DNA from: Streptomyces sp. CG4
Lineage (GTDB): Bacteria; Actinomycetota; Actinomycetes; Streptomycetales; Streptomycetaceae
Assembly: GCF_041080655.1 (NCBI RefSeq)
Contig: NZ_CP163525.1
Location: 1,922,001 to 1,986,000 of the forward strand
Length of the DNA stretch: 64,000 bases
Direction of reading: 5' to 3'
In this document: piece by piece, positions 9,769-18,267 of the stretch
How the letters are laid out: every line of letters begins with the position of its first letter
How positions within the stretch are numbered: the stretch's first letter is position 1
Position numbers and translations under genes: made by a program
Notes under the pieces: model-generated
Told to the model about the DNA's origin: nothing
What the model saw: only the letters and a program-made list of their open reading frames with translations
Databases searched by the model: none

Positions 9769-9834
9769 GATGGTTCCTTTCACGTGGGATCCCGTTACGG
9801 GGTTTTCCGTGTCCCTATCCGATCACATCCGGGC

Positions 9835-11643
9835 TCATCGCACTCTGAAGACCGGCCCACGCGGCGTGAACGGAAGGTGACTTCCCTGCGGGATCAGATA
9901 GGCGTGCTCGCGGCGCAGCCGCAGCACGTCGCACCAGCCGTCGGTGATCACCAGCACCGGTGCGGCGGGCGGGAAGTCCTCGGCCCGGTGCAGCAGGTCG
10001 ATGCCGGGCTGCAGGACGGTGCCGCCGCGCCCGTGCACCCGTACCCGGCCCGCGATCTCGGTGACCGGGAGGTAGCCGGCGTCGTGCGGGGCGGCGTCGC
10101 AGAAGACCACGCGGGCGGCCGGTACGTCCCGGGCCTCGGCGTAGGAGGCGATCGCGCCGAGGGCCTTGCCGAGGAGGGTGCGGTCCATCGAGCCGGAGGT
10201 GTCCAGGACCACCCCGAAGGTGCAGCGCGCGACCTCCTCGGGCGGGAACCAGCGGCCCGCGCGCGGGATTTCGGGGGTGGACGCCTGACGGCGGGCGGGG
10301 CGGGCGTAGGACCGTACGGACTCCGGGCGCGGCACGAACTCGTCGAACCAGCGGGCGAGTTGGGCGTCCCAGGGCAGCGGCGGATGGCTGAGCGCGCGGA
10401 TCTCCTCGACAAGGCCGCCGGGCAGGAAGCCGCGATCCTGCGCCTGGTGCAGGTCCAGGCCGCGGCCGAGGCCGCGCCGGTAGAACTCGTCCAGGTCGAC
10501 GTAGTCGCCGGGCGGGCCGAGCGGGGCGCCGAGGACGTCGCCGGTGCCCTTGCCGCGCAGGGTGGCCAGGCGGCGGATGCGGCGCAGGTCGCCGGCGAGG
10601 CGGTCGTAGACCTCCTCGCCGGACAGCCCGGTGAGCTGCGGATCGTGCAGCAGGCCCTCCGGCATGGTGCCGACGCCCATCTCGATCAGCCAGCCGTTGA
10701 CGACGTAGTCGCAGGCGACGTTGAACAGAAAGGGGTCGCGGGGGCCGCAGCGGTCGCCGTGGCGCAGGGCCGCGTGCAGCATCTCGTGGGCGAGGACGAA
10801 CCGCCATTCCTCGTCGTCGAACGTGCGCAGCGGGTTGATGTAGATCTCGCCGGCCTCGGGGTTCACGGCGGCGATCGCGATGCCGTGGGCGCGGGCGAGT
10901 TCGGCGTCGGCGACCAGTCTGATGCCGGCGGCGATGCCGCCGAGCAGCGGATAGGAGGAGACGAACCAGCCGAGGGCGCGCTCCCAGGGGCGTCGCGGGA
11001 GCCTCTCGCCGTCCAGGGAGTCCCGGCGGCCGCCGGCCATGTCCATCGCGGCGGACACGGTCCGGGTCAGCGCGGTGGCGAAGGCCAGCTGCCGGTCCGG
11101 GACCGGGCCCTGCCAGGGCAGCCACTCGGTGAGCACCTGGTCGGGTGTGCCGCCGGCGGTGCCGCAGTGCTCGTAGGCGGGCGGCAGGCCGTGGGCCCGC
11201 CAGCGCGCGGCGAGCCGCTCCTCGTCCCCGTCGGGATAGCTCGTGGGCAGGTCGTCGGGGGTGGTGCCGACGGGGAAGCCGAGCAGGAAACGGTTGACGA
11301 CGACACAGCGGGCGGCGAGGTCGTACCGGTCGGGCTGCTCGCGCCGCCCCTTGGCCGCCGGGACGTGCCCGAAACCGAGGTGGAGGGCGGCGTGTGCGAG
11401 GGCCCAGGCCCAGGCGCCGGGCTCGGCGAGCCGCTCGGGGCGGGCGTGCACGGTGCCGTCGGAGTCGACGGCCAGCAGACCGCCCTGCGGGGCGAAGGCG
11501 CATCTCTCGCGGCGGCAGACGCCGAAGTCGACGGCGGCGAGCGCGGGGTTGGCCCGCAGCAGCCGCATCCCCTCGGCGAACGCCTCGCCGGCGAGGTCGC
11601 GCTTCTTCTTCGGTTCCGTCTTCTTCGGCCCGGTGCGGCTCAC
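9835..11643 (-). CDS. DUF2201 metallopeptidase-like protein with VWA-like C-terminus
   Basis: A 602-residue soluble protein. The middle carries a zinc-peptidase-like motif, WRFVLAHEMLHAALRHGDRC (HExxH reads HEMLH, plus a later His). The C-terminal part is a von Willebrand factor A-like domain with a MIDAS-type motif (VVLDTSGSMD) and PVLVITDGWCD. This is the VWA-like/DUF2201 architecture that partners MoxR ATPases. The GTG at 11643 overlaps the MoxR stop by 4 nt (GTGA), so translation is coupled. MoxR-VWA pairs are thought to act as chaperone-like maturation machines. The client is not identifiable here, and whether the HEMLH motif is catalytic is unproven. Confidence 0.85.
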   Translation of the reverse strand: MSRTGPKKTEPKKKRDLAGEAFAEGMRLLRANPALAAVDFGVCRRERCAFAPQGGLLAVDSDGTVHARPERLAEPGAWAWALAHAALHLGFGHVPAAKGRREQPDRYDLAARCVVVNRFLLGFPVGTTPDDLPTSYPDGDEERLAARWRAHGLPPAYEHCGTAGGTPDQVLTEWLPWQGPVPDRQLAFATALTRTVSAAMDMAGGRRDSLDGERLPRRPWERALGWFVSSYPLLGGIAAGIRLVADAELARAHGIAIAAVNPEAGEIYINPLRTFDDEEWRFVLAHEMLHAALRHGDRCGPRDPFLFNVACDYVVNGWLIEMGVGTMPEGLLHDPQLTGLSGEEVYDRLAGDLRRIRRLATLRGKGTGDVLGAPLGPPGDYVDLDEFYRRGLGRGLDLHQAQDRGFLPGGLVEEIRALSHPPLPWDAQLARWFDEFVPRPESVRSYARPARRQASTPEIPRAGRWFPPEEVARCTFGVVLDTSGSMDRTLLGKALGAIASYAEARDVPAARVVFCDAAPHDAGYLPVTEIAGRVRVHGRGGTVLQPGIDLLHRAEDFPPAAPVLVITDGWCDVLRLRREHAYLIPQGSHLPFTPRGPVFRVR

Positions 11644-12701
11644 CGCCGGGCCTCCACCAGGCGGGGCATGTCGCGGGCGGCCTCGACCAGGAACCACGAG
11701 GGCAGCACGGGGTTGCCGTCGGCATCCGGCGCGATGACGGTCTGCGCGACCTCCACGGAGATCTCGGCGAGCTGCACCAGCAGCGACTTGGCGCGGTAGG
11801 CGGTCTGCCGGCCGTTCGCCGACATGTGCTCCTTGCTCACGGGCAGCTCCTTGACGAGCCGCCCGCGGAACGACTCGGCGAGGTAGTACAGCAGGTCGCG
11901 GTCCTGCGGGCGGTGCGGCCAGCGGGCGTCGCCCTTGAGGATCGCCTCGATCCCGAACCGGCTGCGGACGACCTTGACGTAGCCGCAGAACGCGGTCGCG
12001 TGCGCGGGGGTGAGCGTGCCGTGCGCGAGGACGGTCAGGGTCGGCTCGTCGAGGTCGGGACCGAAGGAGTGCAGGGCGTCGGAGAGCATGTGCCAGGAGC
12101 GGGGCGTGGAGAAGGGTTCCTCGGTCTTCGGCGGCTTGGACCACAGATGGTCGGGCCGGTCGGTGAGGTGGTCCAGGATCCAGGGGTGGATGCCGTTCTC
12201 GGCCGCCCAGGCGAGCCAGTCCGTGGCGGAGACCTCCAGATGGACATGGGCGAGCCGGTTGACCAGGGCGGACGCCAGCGGCCGGGCGAGGGCGTTGTCG
12301 GTGGCCCGGTTCCCGGCGCCGATGACGATGGACCCGCTGGGCAGCTCGTAGTTCCCGATACGGCGGTCGAGGATCAGCGAGTAGAACGCCTTCTGCACAT
12401 CCGGGGTGGCCGCGTTCAGCTCGTCCAGGAACAGGCAGTACGGCTCGTTACGGGCGATGGCCTCCGGCGGGCAGAACACCGACCGCCCGTCGCGGATCTG
12501 CGGGACGCCGATCAGGTCCTCGGGGGCGAGCTGGGTACCGAGCAGACTCACGCATTCCAGGCCCAGCGAGTCGGCGAACTCCCTTACCAGGGACGACTTT
12601 CCGATGCCGGGGGCGCCCCAGAGGAAGACGGGCCGGACGGTGGCGAGGCCGAGGAGGAGTTCGGGGACGCGGGCGGGAGTGACGGTGACGGCGGCCTGCA
12701 A
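11640..12701 (-). CDS. MoxR-type AAA+ ATPase
   Basis: A 353-residue AAA+ ATPase. Walker A is FLWGAPGIGKSSLV near residue 30, Walker B is CLFLDELNAATPDVQKAF near residue 95, and sensor motif IVIGAGNRATDNA follows. The C-terminal lid is present. The likely start is a TTG at 12701 with AAGGA 9 nt upstream; no ATG or GTG fits the domain start in this frame. The downstream VWA/DUF2201 gene overlaps by 4 nt. The pair probably remodels or matures a partner protein, as MoxR-VWA systems do. No specific substrate gene is adjacent. Confidence 0.88.
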   Translation of the reverse strand: MQAAVTVTPARVPELLLGLATVRPVFLWGAPGIGKSSLVREFADSLGLECVSLLGTQLAPEDLIGVPQIRDGRSVFCPPEAIARNEPYCLFLDELNAATPDVQKAFYSLILDRRIGNYELPSGSIVIGAGNRATDNALARPLASALVNRLAHVHLEVSATDWLAWAAENGIHPWILDHLTDRPDHLWSKPPKTEEPFSTPRSWHMLSDALHSFGPDLDEPTLTVLAHGTLTPAHATAFCGYVKVVRSRFGIEAILKGDARWPHRPQDRDLLYYLAESFRGRLVKELPVSKEHMSANGRQTAYRAKSLLVQLAEISVEVAQTVIAPDADGNPVLPSWFLVEAARDMPRLVEARR

Positions 12702-12814
12702 CGCGGAGCATCCTTGGGGGGTTTCGAGTGGTGTACGTGGTGTACGACTCGATCAGTGTCGGTGTCCGACGGGGCGGGCGCAGCCGAATTTCAGGCGGCC
12801 CCGCTCTTCCGCTC

Positions 12815-15013
12815 TCAGGCGACCCGCTCCTCCTCGGTTGCGTCGGTGAGCGGGACCTGGGGTCCGTTCAGCTCGCGCAGCCAGCGGCGCAGTACGCGGT
12901 GGACGTGCTCGGCGCCGGTCAGTTCCGCCCCGCCGCCGGCCGGGGCGGACAGCTCCAGCGGCGAGAGCAGGAACGGGTGGGACTGGGCGCCGCCGAGACC
13001 GCCGTGGGAGCCGATCTGCTCCTCGAAGGCGAGGACCGCGCCGTCGGCCGGGTCGTGGGCCGAGTTCACCATGATGTCGGCGGTGTGCGGGAAGGAGTGC
13101 GTGCGGCGGACCGCGTCGGCGGCACCGGCACCGAACCGGGCCAGCGGGCCCGGCTCGGCGTCGAGGCCGGCGAGCGGGATCTCGGCGCCGTGCGCGCCCA
13201 GCACCACGCCGTCGTGCTCCGCGCTGCGCACCAGCAGGAAACCTATGCCGGGGTGGTTGGCGAGGGTGCTGAGCAGGGCGGGGTGGCGGGCGTCGATCTC
13301 CTCCTTGGTCATGCGGTGGGGCACGTCCGGGAAGGAGACCAGGCCGAGGTTGCCGGAGGCCAGCACGATCGGTTCGGCGCCGCGGACCGGGCGGCGCCGC
13401 CCGCCCTTCTCCTCCACGGGCCTGCGCAGTGCGGCCCGGACCGCGGCACGGGCCTCGGCACCACTGCGCGTGCTCCCCCACTGCTGAACGCGTGGGGGAA
13501 CCCCCATCGCCCGGCGCGGCACACGCAGCCCGCAGCCGGCCCGGACGAGGTCGCCGAGGGTGAGGCCGTAGCGGGCGTGGAAGGTCTCGCCGGGGCTCTG
13601 TCCGTGGTCGGAGAGGACGACGACGTGGTAGGGACGGGGGGCGTGTTCGGCGACCCGGTGCAGCAGTGCGAGGGACCGGTCGAGGCGCCGCAGGACCTTC
13701 TCGGCGTCCCGGCTGCACGGGCCGGAGTGGTGGGCGACCTCGTCGTAGGCGACGAGGTCGGCGTAGACGGCGGTGCGGCCGGCGAGCATGTCGCCCATCA
13801 CCGCGGCGACGACGACGTCCCGTTCCACGACGGTGGCAAAGGCACGCACGAACGGATACAGACCGCCCCGGCCCACCCGCGGGCGCTGCCGGCGCAGCCG
13901 GGCCCGGGTGGACTCGCCGATCTCGCGGACCACCTCGGCGACGAAGGAGAGGGCGGTGCGGACGGCGCCCGCGGGGTCGGAGAAGTAGGCGAAGTAGCCG
14001 GCCCGGGAACGGTTCTGCCTGGCGCGGCGGCGGGTCGCGATGGACAGCACGAGGGCCTGTTCCCCGGCACCGCCGCTGAAGAGGTTGCCGCGGCTGGCGC
14101 CGTCCACGGTGAGCAGTCCACCGTCGCCCGTACGCACCATGGCGCGCCGCTGCAGTTCGGCGGCGCTCGTCGGCCGGTTGCACACCATCACCTCCCCGCG
14201 GTCCTTCTCGTACCAGCGGAAGGCCGGCACGTCGAAGGTGCTGCCGTGCAGGATGCCGAGCTGGCTGGCGCCGGTCTGGCTGGACCAGTCGGTACGCCAG
14301 GGAGTGAGGCGGTGGGTCGGCTGTGGGCGGTGGCCGGGCGACGGCATGCCGTCCACAGCCGATGGCATGCCGTCCGCCTGCGGCTGTGTACGGTCGGCCG
14401 ACTGCCGTACGCCGTCCTCGCCCAGCCACCGCGCGACCGTCGGCATCAGGCCCCTGCGGACCGCGTCCCGCAGTACGTCGTGGCCGACGCCGTCGAGCTG
14501 GACGAAGACCAGGCCGGGGGTGACGGGGCAGGGCGGGTCGGATCTGCGGCGGCGGGCGGCGAGACGGTGCAGCCGGCGCCGGTAGGTCTCGTCGTCGCGT
14601 ACGGCGAGGGCCGCACCGGTGGCCGAGGCGACGGCGGACATCACCGCGGCCACGATCACGGCGGTCTCGGGGGCGGCCGCGCCGCGGCCGGAGGGGTTGA
14701 TGCGCAGGGCGAGCAGCAGCAGGGAGCCGTTGAGGAAGAAGACCAGCAGGCCGAGCACGAAGGCGGGGACAAGCAGCAGGAGCCGGACCAGGAGCGGCCA
14801 GACCACGGCCGACAGCACACCGAAGGCGCCGGCGCCGCAGGCCGCGGTGATCGCGATACGGGTGGCGCTGTCACCGTCGGCGGACTGGAGCTGGAAGTCG
14901 GGCAGGACCACGGCGAGGACCAGCATGGTGAGGGTGGAGACCGCCCATACGGCGATGCTCCGCCCGAGCTGACTGACGACCCGCCGCCACCGCACACCCC
15001 GCACGCCCCGCAC
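12815..15013 (-). CDS. Membrane-anchored alkaline-phosphatase-superfamily protein with holin-like N-terminus
   Basis: A 732-residue membrane protein. The first 150 residues hold about four hydrophobic helices, resembling the phage-holin-superfamily membrane module. The remainder is a type I phosphodiesterase/nucleotide pyrophosphatase-like domain of the alkaline phosphatase superfamily: LVFVQLDGVGHDVL with the metal Asp, TGASQLGILHG at the nucleophile position, YADLVAYDEVAHHSGP, VVLSDHGQSPG, and a late HSFPHTADIMVNS region. Substrate unknown; phosphodiester or phosphonate hydrolysis is likely, on which side of the membrane is unclear. The GTG at 15013 is preceded by GGGAGAG about 11 nt upstream. 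Two short repetitive inserts interrupt the domain (13474-13499 and 14343-14375). Confidence 0.82.
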   Translation of the reverse strand: MRGVRGVRWRRVVSQLGRSIAVWAVSTLTMLVLAVVLPDFQLQSADGDSATRIAITAACGAGAFGVLSAVVWPLLVRLLLLVPAFVLGLLVFFLNGSLLLLALRINPSGRGAAAPETAVIVAAVMSAVASATGAALAVRDDETYRRRLHRLAARRRRSDPPCPVTPGLVFVQLDGVGHDVLRDAVRRGLMPTVARWLGEDGVRQSADRTQPQADGMPSAVDGMPSPGHRPQPTHRLTPWRTDWSSQTGASQLGILHGSTFDVPAFRWYEKDRGEVMVCNRPTSAAELQRRAMVRTGDGGLLTVDGASRGNLFSGGAGEQALVLSIATRRRARQNRSRAGYFAYFSDPAGAVRTALSFVAEVVREIGESTRARLRRQRPRVGRGGLYPFVRAFATVVERDVVVAAVMGDMLAGRTAVYADLVAYDEVAHHSGPCSRDAEKVLRRLDRSLALLHRVAEHAPRPYHVVVLSDHGQSPGETFHARYGLTLGDLVRAGCGLRVPRRAMGVPPRVQQWGSTRSGAEARAAVRAALRRPVEEKGGRRRPVRGAEPIVLASGNLGLVSFPDVPHRMTKEEIDARHPALLSTLANHPGIGFLLVRSAEHDGVVLGAHGAEIPLAGLDAEPGPLARFGAGAADAVRRTHSFPHTADIMVNSAHDPADGAVLAFEEQIGSHGGLGGAQSHPFLLSPLELSAPAGGGAELTGAEHVHRVLRRWLRELNGPQVPLTDATEEERVA
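13474..13499. repeat. Palindromic element inserted in frame in a coding region
   Basis: TCCCCCAC at 13474-13481 and GTGGGGGA at 13492-13499 form a perfect 8-bp stem with a 10-nt loop, inside a stretch reading TGCTCCCCCACTGCTG and ending GGGGGAACCCCCA. From memory, similar hairpins of this wording are scattered through Streptomyces genomes. Here it encodes the odd peptide GVPPRVQQWGST within the phosphodiesterase-like protein without breaking its frame. Confidence 0.6.
14343..14375. repeat. 12-bp direct repeat within coding sequence
   Basis: GGCATGCCGTCC occurs at 14343-14354 and again at 14364-14375. The repeat encodes DGMPSAVDGMPS, a probable recent in-frame duplication in a surface loop of the phosphodiesterase-like protein. 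Confidence 0.6.
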
Positions 15014-15132
15014 ACCTCACGTCCCGGCTCTCCCCCGCCTCTGCCAGGAGGGACCCCGTCTCGCCTCGTCGGCCCGGCAGGCCGTCCTCCACCTTGTCAT
15101 ACCGGCGAGGTCGGGTCGGTTCGGCCGGGGTG

Positions 15133-15579
15133 TCAGCGGCCGTCGTACCCGGCCGTCGGCATGGACAGGCGACGGTGGACGCGGGCCTTCATCTGGGCGT
15201 CGTACGACGGCTCGGCCCGGCCGACGGTCTCGACCCGTACGCCGCGGCGCGCGCACTCGGCGGTGAATGCCTCGACCGAGGACAGGGCCCGCCGGAGCAC
15301 GCGCATGCTCGGGGCGACGAAGACGTCCACGCCGGGCCGGACACCGTCCCACAACGCGCAGTGGTCGAAGCGGAGTCCGCCGACGAGGAGTTCCCGGGCG
15401 ATGACGTAGCCGCGTTCGGCGGCCCAGCGGGCGCACATGGCGTGCTGACTGCGGGAGTCGACGAGGAACGGGTCCGCTTCCAGCTCCTCGAGCGGCGTCA
15501 GGCTCGCGATGGCGGTGACCCGCACCGTCATGGGCGTTTCGGTCGTGGACCTGCCTGAGGAACCCCGCAGCTGTCCCAT
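15133..15579 (-). CDS. Conserved hypothetical protein with serine-recombinase-like pattern lacking the catalytic Ser
   Basis: A 148-residue protein I do not recognise by name. Part of it is patterned like the N-terminal domain of serine recombinases: SRSQHAMCARWAAERGYVIA resembles the helix after the catalytic strand, and VDVFVAPSMRVLRRALSSVE resembles the 'dominating decision' helix region, followed by ARRGVRVETVG. The Tyr-x-Arg-x-Ser catalytic motif is absent, as is any DNA-binding recombinase domain. The ATG at 15579 has GGAGGTGAGGGGG upstream; a second ATG at 15531 is possible. It is divergent from the adjacent metallo-hydrolase gene. No activity is claimed. Confidence 0.65.
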   Translation of the reverse strand: MGQLRGSSGRSTTETPMTVRVTAIASLTPLEELEADPFLVDSRSQHAMCARWAAERGYVIARELLVGGLRFDHCALWDGVRPGVDVFVAPSMRVLRRALSSVEAFTAECARRGVRVETVGRAEPSYDAQMKARVHRRLSMPTAGYDGR

Positions 15580-15663
15580 GGCGTCCCCCTCACCTCCGGG
15601 TTTCGTCGCCGACCCTACTCCTGCCCGTAGGCTTCGGGGAGCCGCGTGAAGGAGGCGAAGAGG

Positions 15664-16437
15664 GTGCCGGTGGAGATCACCTGGTGGGGTCACGCCACCT
15701 GCACGGTGCAGGATGCGCACACACGGGTGCTCACCGATCCCCTGTTCGCCCGCCGGCTGGCACATCTGCGGCGCCGCCGGGGTGCCCTGCCGCCGGCCGG
15801 GGCCCGCCTCGCGGACGTGGTGCTCGTCTCGCATCTGCACGCCGACCATCTCCATCTGCCCTCGCTGGCCGGTCTCGCCCCGGGCACGCGCCTGCTCGTA
15901 CCCCGGGGCGCACCACGGGCGGTGCCGGGACTGCGCCGGGTGCGACAGCTGCGGGTGACGGAGGTGGCGCCCGGGGACGAGGTGCGGATCGGTGAGCTGC
16001 TGGTGCGGGCGGTCCCGGCGTTGCACGACGGGCGGCGGCTGCCGGTGGGGCCGCACCGTTCACCCGCGCTCGGCTACGTCGTGGAGGGCGAGGCGCGGAC
16101 CTACTTCGCCGGGGACACCGGGCTGTTCGACGCGATGGCCGAGTGGGTCGGGCCGGTGGACGTGGCGCTGCTGCCGGTGGGCGGCTGGGGGCCGTGTCTC
16201 GGTGCGGGACATCTGGACGCGGGGCGGGCGGCACGGGCGCTGGCACGGCTGGCGCCGCGGGCCGCGGTGCCGGTGCACTACGGCACGTACTGGCCGATCG
16301 GGCTGAACGCGGTGCGTCCGCACGAATTCCATGCGCCGGGCGAGGAGTTCGTGCGGCTGGCGGCCGTGGCGGCGCCGGAGGTCGCCGTGCACCGGCTGGG
16401 GCACGGCGAGACTGTGCGGCTGGAGGCCGCGCGGTGA
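15664..16437 (+). CDS. MBL-fold metallo-hydrolase (UlaG-like)
   Basis: A 257-residue cytosolic metallo-beta-lactamase-fold hydrolase. WWGHATCTVQDAHTRVLTDP opens the fold, SHLHADHLHLPSL is the HxHxDH zinc motif, YFAGDTGLFDAM supplies the bridging Asp, and PVHYGTYWPIG the last His. This pattern is that of the UlaG/NAPE-PLD-like branch (phosphodiester or lactone hydrolysis). The GTG at 15664 is preferred over one at 15646 because AAGGAGG lies at the right distance from it. Its stop overlaps the start of the DedA gene (GTGA), so the two are translationally coupled. Confidence 0.86.
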   Translation: MPVEITWWGHATCTVQDAHTRVLTDPLFARRLAHLRRRRGALPPAGARLADVVLVSHLHADHLHLPSLAGLAPGTRLLVPRGAPRAVPGLRRVRQLRVTEVAPGDEVRIGELLVRAVPALHDGRRLPVGPHRSPALGYVVEGEARTYFAGDTGLFDAMAEWVGPVDVALLPVGGWGPCLGAGHLDAGRAARALARLAPRAAVPVHYGTYWPIGLNAVRPHEFHAPGEEFVRLAAVAAPEVAVHRLGHGETVRLEAAR

Positions 16438-17063
16438 GATGGCCGGCCTCCGTGGCGGCGCTCGCCGCCACCACGTCGACCGTGCCGCCGGAGTCGACGC
16501 AGCGGGCGATCGGTTATCCGTCGTTGTTTCTGCTGGTGCTGATCGGGGCGCTGGTGCCGGTGGTGCCGACCGGGGCGCTGGTGAGCTCGGCGGCGGTGGT
16601 GGCGTTCCATCAGACGGCGCCGTTCTCGCTAGCTCTGGTGTTCGTGACGGCGTCACTGGCGGCGTTCCTGGGGGACGCGGCGCTGTACTGGCTGGGGCGG
16701 CGCGGGATGCGGTCGCGGAACGGGTCGCGGTGGCTGGAGGCGCTACGGGCCAGAGCGCCGGACGCGCGGCTGGCGTCGGCGCGGGAGACGTTGGCCGGGC
16801 ATGGGGTCGCGGTACTGGTGTTGTCCCGGCTGGTGCCCGCCGGCCGTATACCGGTGATGCTGGCCTGCCTGATGGCCGACTGGCCGTTGCCGAGGTTCGC
16901 GCGGGGGAATCTGCCCGCGTGTCTGGCCTGGGCGGCCACGTATCAAGTGATCGGGATATTGGGGGGATCGTTGTTCAAGGAACCCTGGGAGGGGGTTGTG
17001 GTGGCGGTGGGGCTGACCGTGGTGCTCAGTGTCATGCCGAGTGTGGTGCGGCGATTTCGGTAG
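16434..17063 (+). CDS. DedA-family membrane protein
   Basis: A 209-residue integral membrane protein of the DedA/VTT (SNARE-associated) family, implicated in lipid-carrier or phospholipid scrambling. Features are LGDAALYWLGRRG (matching the conserved GDxxxYxxGR), the SRLVPAGRIPVMLACLMA stretch (matching the RxxPxxR/G motif) and several hydrophobic helices. The GTG at 16434 overlaps the upstream MBL stop by 4 nt. Its 3' end overlaps by 32 nt the 3' end of a convergent MBL-fold gene. Coupling with a UlaG/NAPE-PLD-like hydrolase could mean a shared lipid substrate; that is inference. Confidence 0.85.
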   Translation: MRWPASVAALAATTSTVPPESTQRAIGYPSLFLLVLIGALVPVVPTGALVSSAAVVAFHQTAPFSLALVFVTASLAAFLGDAALYWLGRRGMRSRNGSRWLEALRARAPDARLASARETLAGHGVAVLVLSRLVPAGRIPVMLACLMADWPLPRFARGNLPACLAWAATYQVIGILGGSLFKEPWEGVVVAVGLTVVLSVMPSVVRRFR

Positions 17064-18267
17064 CACCGCTGGAGTTTGCGTATTCTTCGGACTGACGGTC
17101 CGTCGTGGTTTCTCGCGCCCCTGACGGGGCGCTCCACTCCAGCACCCTTGAAGCGCCGATCGGAAGATCCCACAGGTCTTCGCGCTCCAGTCCCGCCCTC
17201 TCCCAGGCCGCCCGCACTCTCGTGAGCGGTTCCATGACCGGCTCCGCCGAGAGGATGAAGGTGCCCCAGTGCATGGGGGCCATGCGGCGGGCGCCCACGT
17301 CGCGGGTGGCCTGAACCGCTTCCTCGGGGTCGCAGTGGACGTCGCTGAGCCACCAGCGGGGGTCGTACGCGCCGATGGGCATGAGGGCGAGGTCGATGCC
17401 GGGGTAGCGGCGCCCGATCCGGGAGAACCAGTGGCCGTAGCCGGTGTCGCCCGCGAAGTACAGGCGCTGTCCGTCGGCGTCGGTGAGGACCCAGCCGCCC
17501 CAGAGGCTGTGACATGTGTCGGTGAGGGTGCGCTTGGACCAGTGGTGAGCGGGGACGAAGTCGAAGCGGACACCTGCCAGTTCGGCACCTTCCCACCAGT
17601 CCAGCTCGGTGACGTTGGTGAAGCGGCGACGGCGGAACCAGCGGCCGAGGCCGGCCGGCGCGAACACCGGGGTGTCCCGCGGGAGTCGGCTGAGGGTGGG
17701 GGCGTCGAGGTGGTCGTAGTGGTTGTGGCTGATGACGACGGCGTCGATGCGCGGCAGGGTGTCCCAGGGGACGCCGACGGGGGTGATGCGGGCCGGGGTG
17801 CCGAGGATGCGGCGGGACCAGACGGGGTCGGTGAGGACGGTCAGGCCGCCTATCCGGACGACCCAACTGGCGTGTCCGGCCCAGGTGACGGCGAGGGTGC
17901 GGGCGTCGACGCGGGGCAGCGGGGCGGGTGCGCAGGGGAGCCCCGGGACGCCGGCGAGACCTTCGGCGCCGGGGCGCACGGCGCCTTCGCGGGCGAAGCG
18001 GGCGAGGGCCTTGAGGCCCGGCAGCGGGGCGGTGAGCCGGTCGTGGAACGTCCGTGGCCACACGCGGTGTTCACCGAGGGGACGGGGCTCGGCCAGCGGG
18101 GGAAAAGGGGCTGGCAGGGGGGCCGGTGTGCGGGTGGTGCGGGTCGGTGCGGTGGTCGCGGTCGTCGTCCTGGTCGTCGTGGCTGATCCGGACTCGTACG
18201 TCTCTGGCTCGTACGTCTCGTACGTCTCTGGTTCGTGCGCCTCGGGCTCATGCGTCTGTTGCGTCAT
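17032..18267 (-). CDS. MBL-fold metallo-hydrolase (NAPE-PLD/UlaG-like)
   Basis: A 411-residue protein. Residues 1-50 are a low-complexity acidic and Thr-rich tail with Glu-Pro-Glu/Thr-Tyr repeats. The catalytic part has VTWAGHASWVVRIGGL, LTDPVWSRRI, the zinc motif SHNHYDHLDAPTL, FVPAHHWSKRT, YFAGDTGYGHWF and MAPMHWGTF, as in NAPE-hydrolysing phospholipase D-like proteins. The ATG at 18267 overlaps the stop of the upstream aminotransferase-fold gene (ATGA) and has GGGAG 8 nt ahead. Its C-terminal codons overlap those of the DedA gene on the other strand. The substrate may be a phospholipid or an N-acyl compound; not proven. Confidence 0.85.
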   Translation of the reverse strand: MTQQTHEPEAHEPETYETYEPETYESGSATTTRTTTATTAPTRTTRTPAPLPAPFPPLAEPRPLGEHRVWPRTFHDRLTAPLPGLKALARFAREGAVRPGAEGLAGVPGLPCAPAPLPRVDARTLAVTWAGHASWVVRIGGLTVLTDPVWSRRILGTPARITPVGVPWDTLPRIDAVVISHNHYDHLDAPTLSRLPRDTPVFAPAGLGRWFRRRRFTNVTELDWWEGAELAGVRFDFVPAHHWSKRTLTDTCHSLWGGWVLTDADGQRLYFAGDTGYGHWFSRIGRRYPGIDLALMPIGAYDPRWWLSDVHCDPEEAVQATRDVGARRMAPMHWGTFILSAEPVMEPLTRVRAAWERAGLEREDLWDLPIGASRVLEWSAPSGARETTTDRQSEEYANSSGATEIAAPHSA

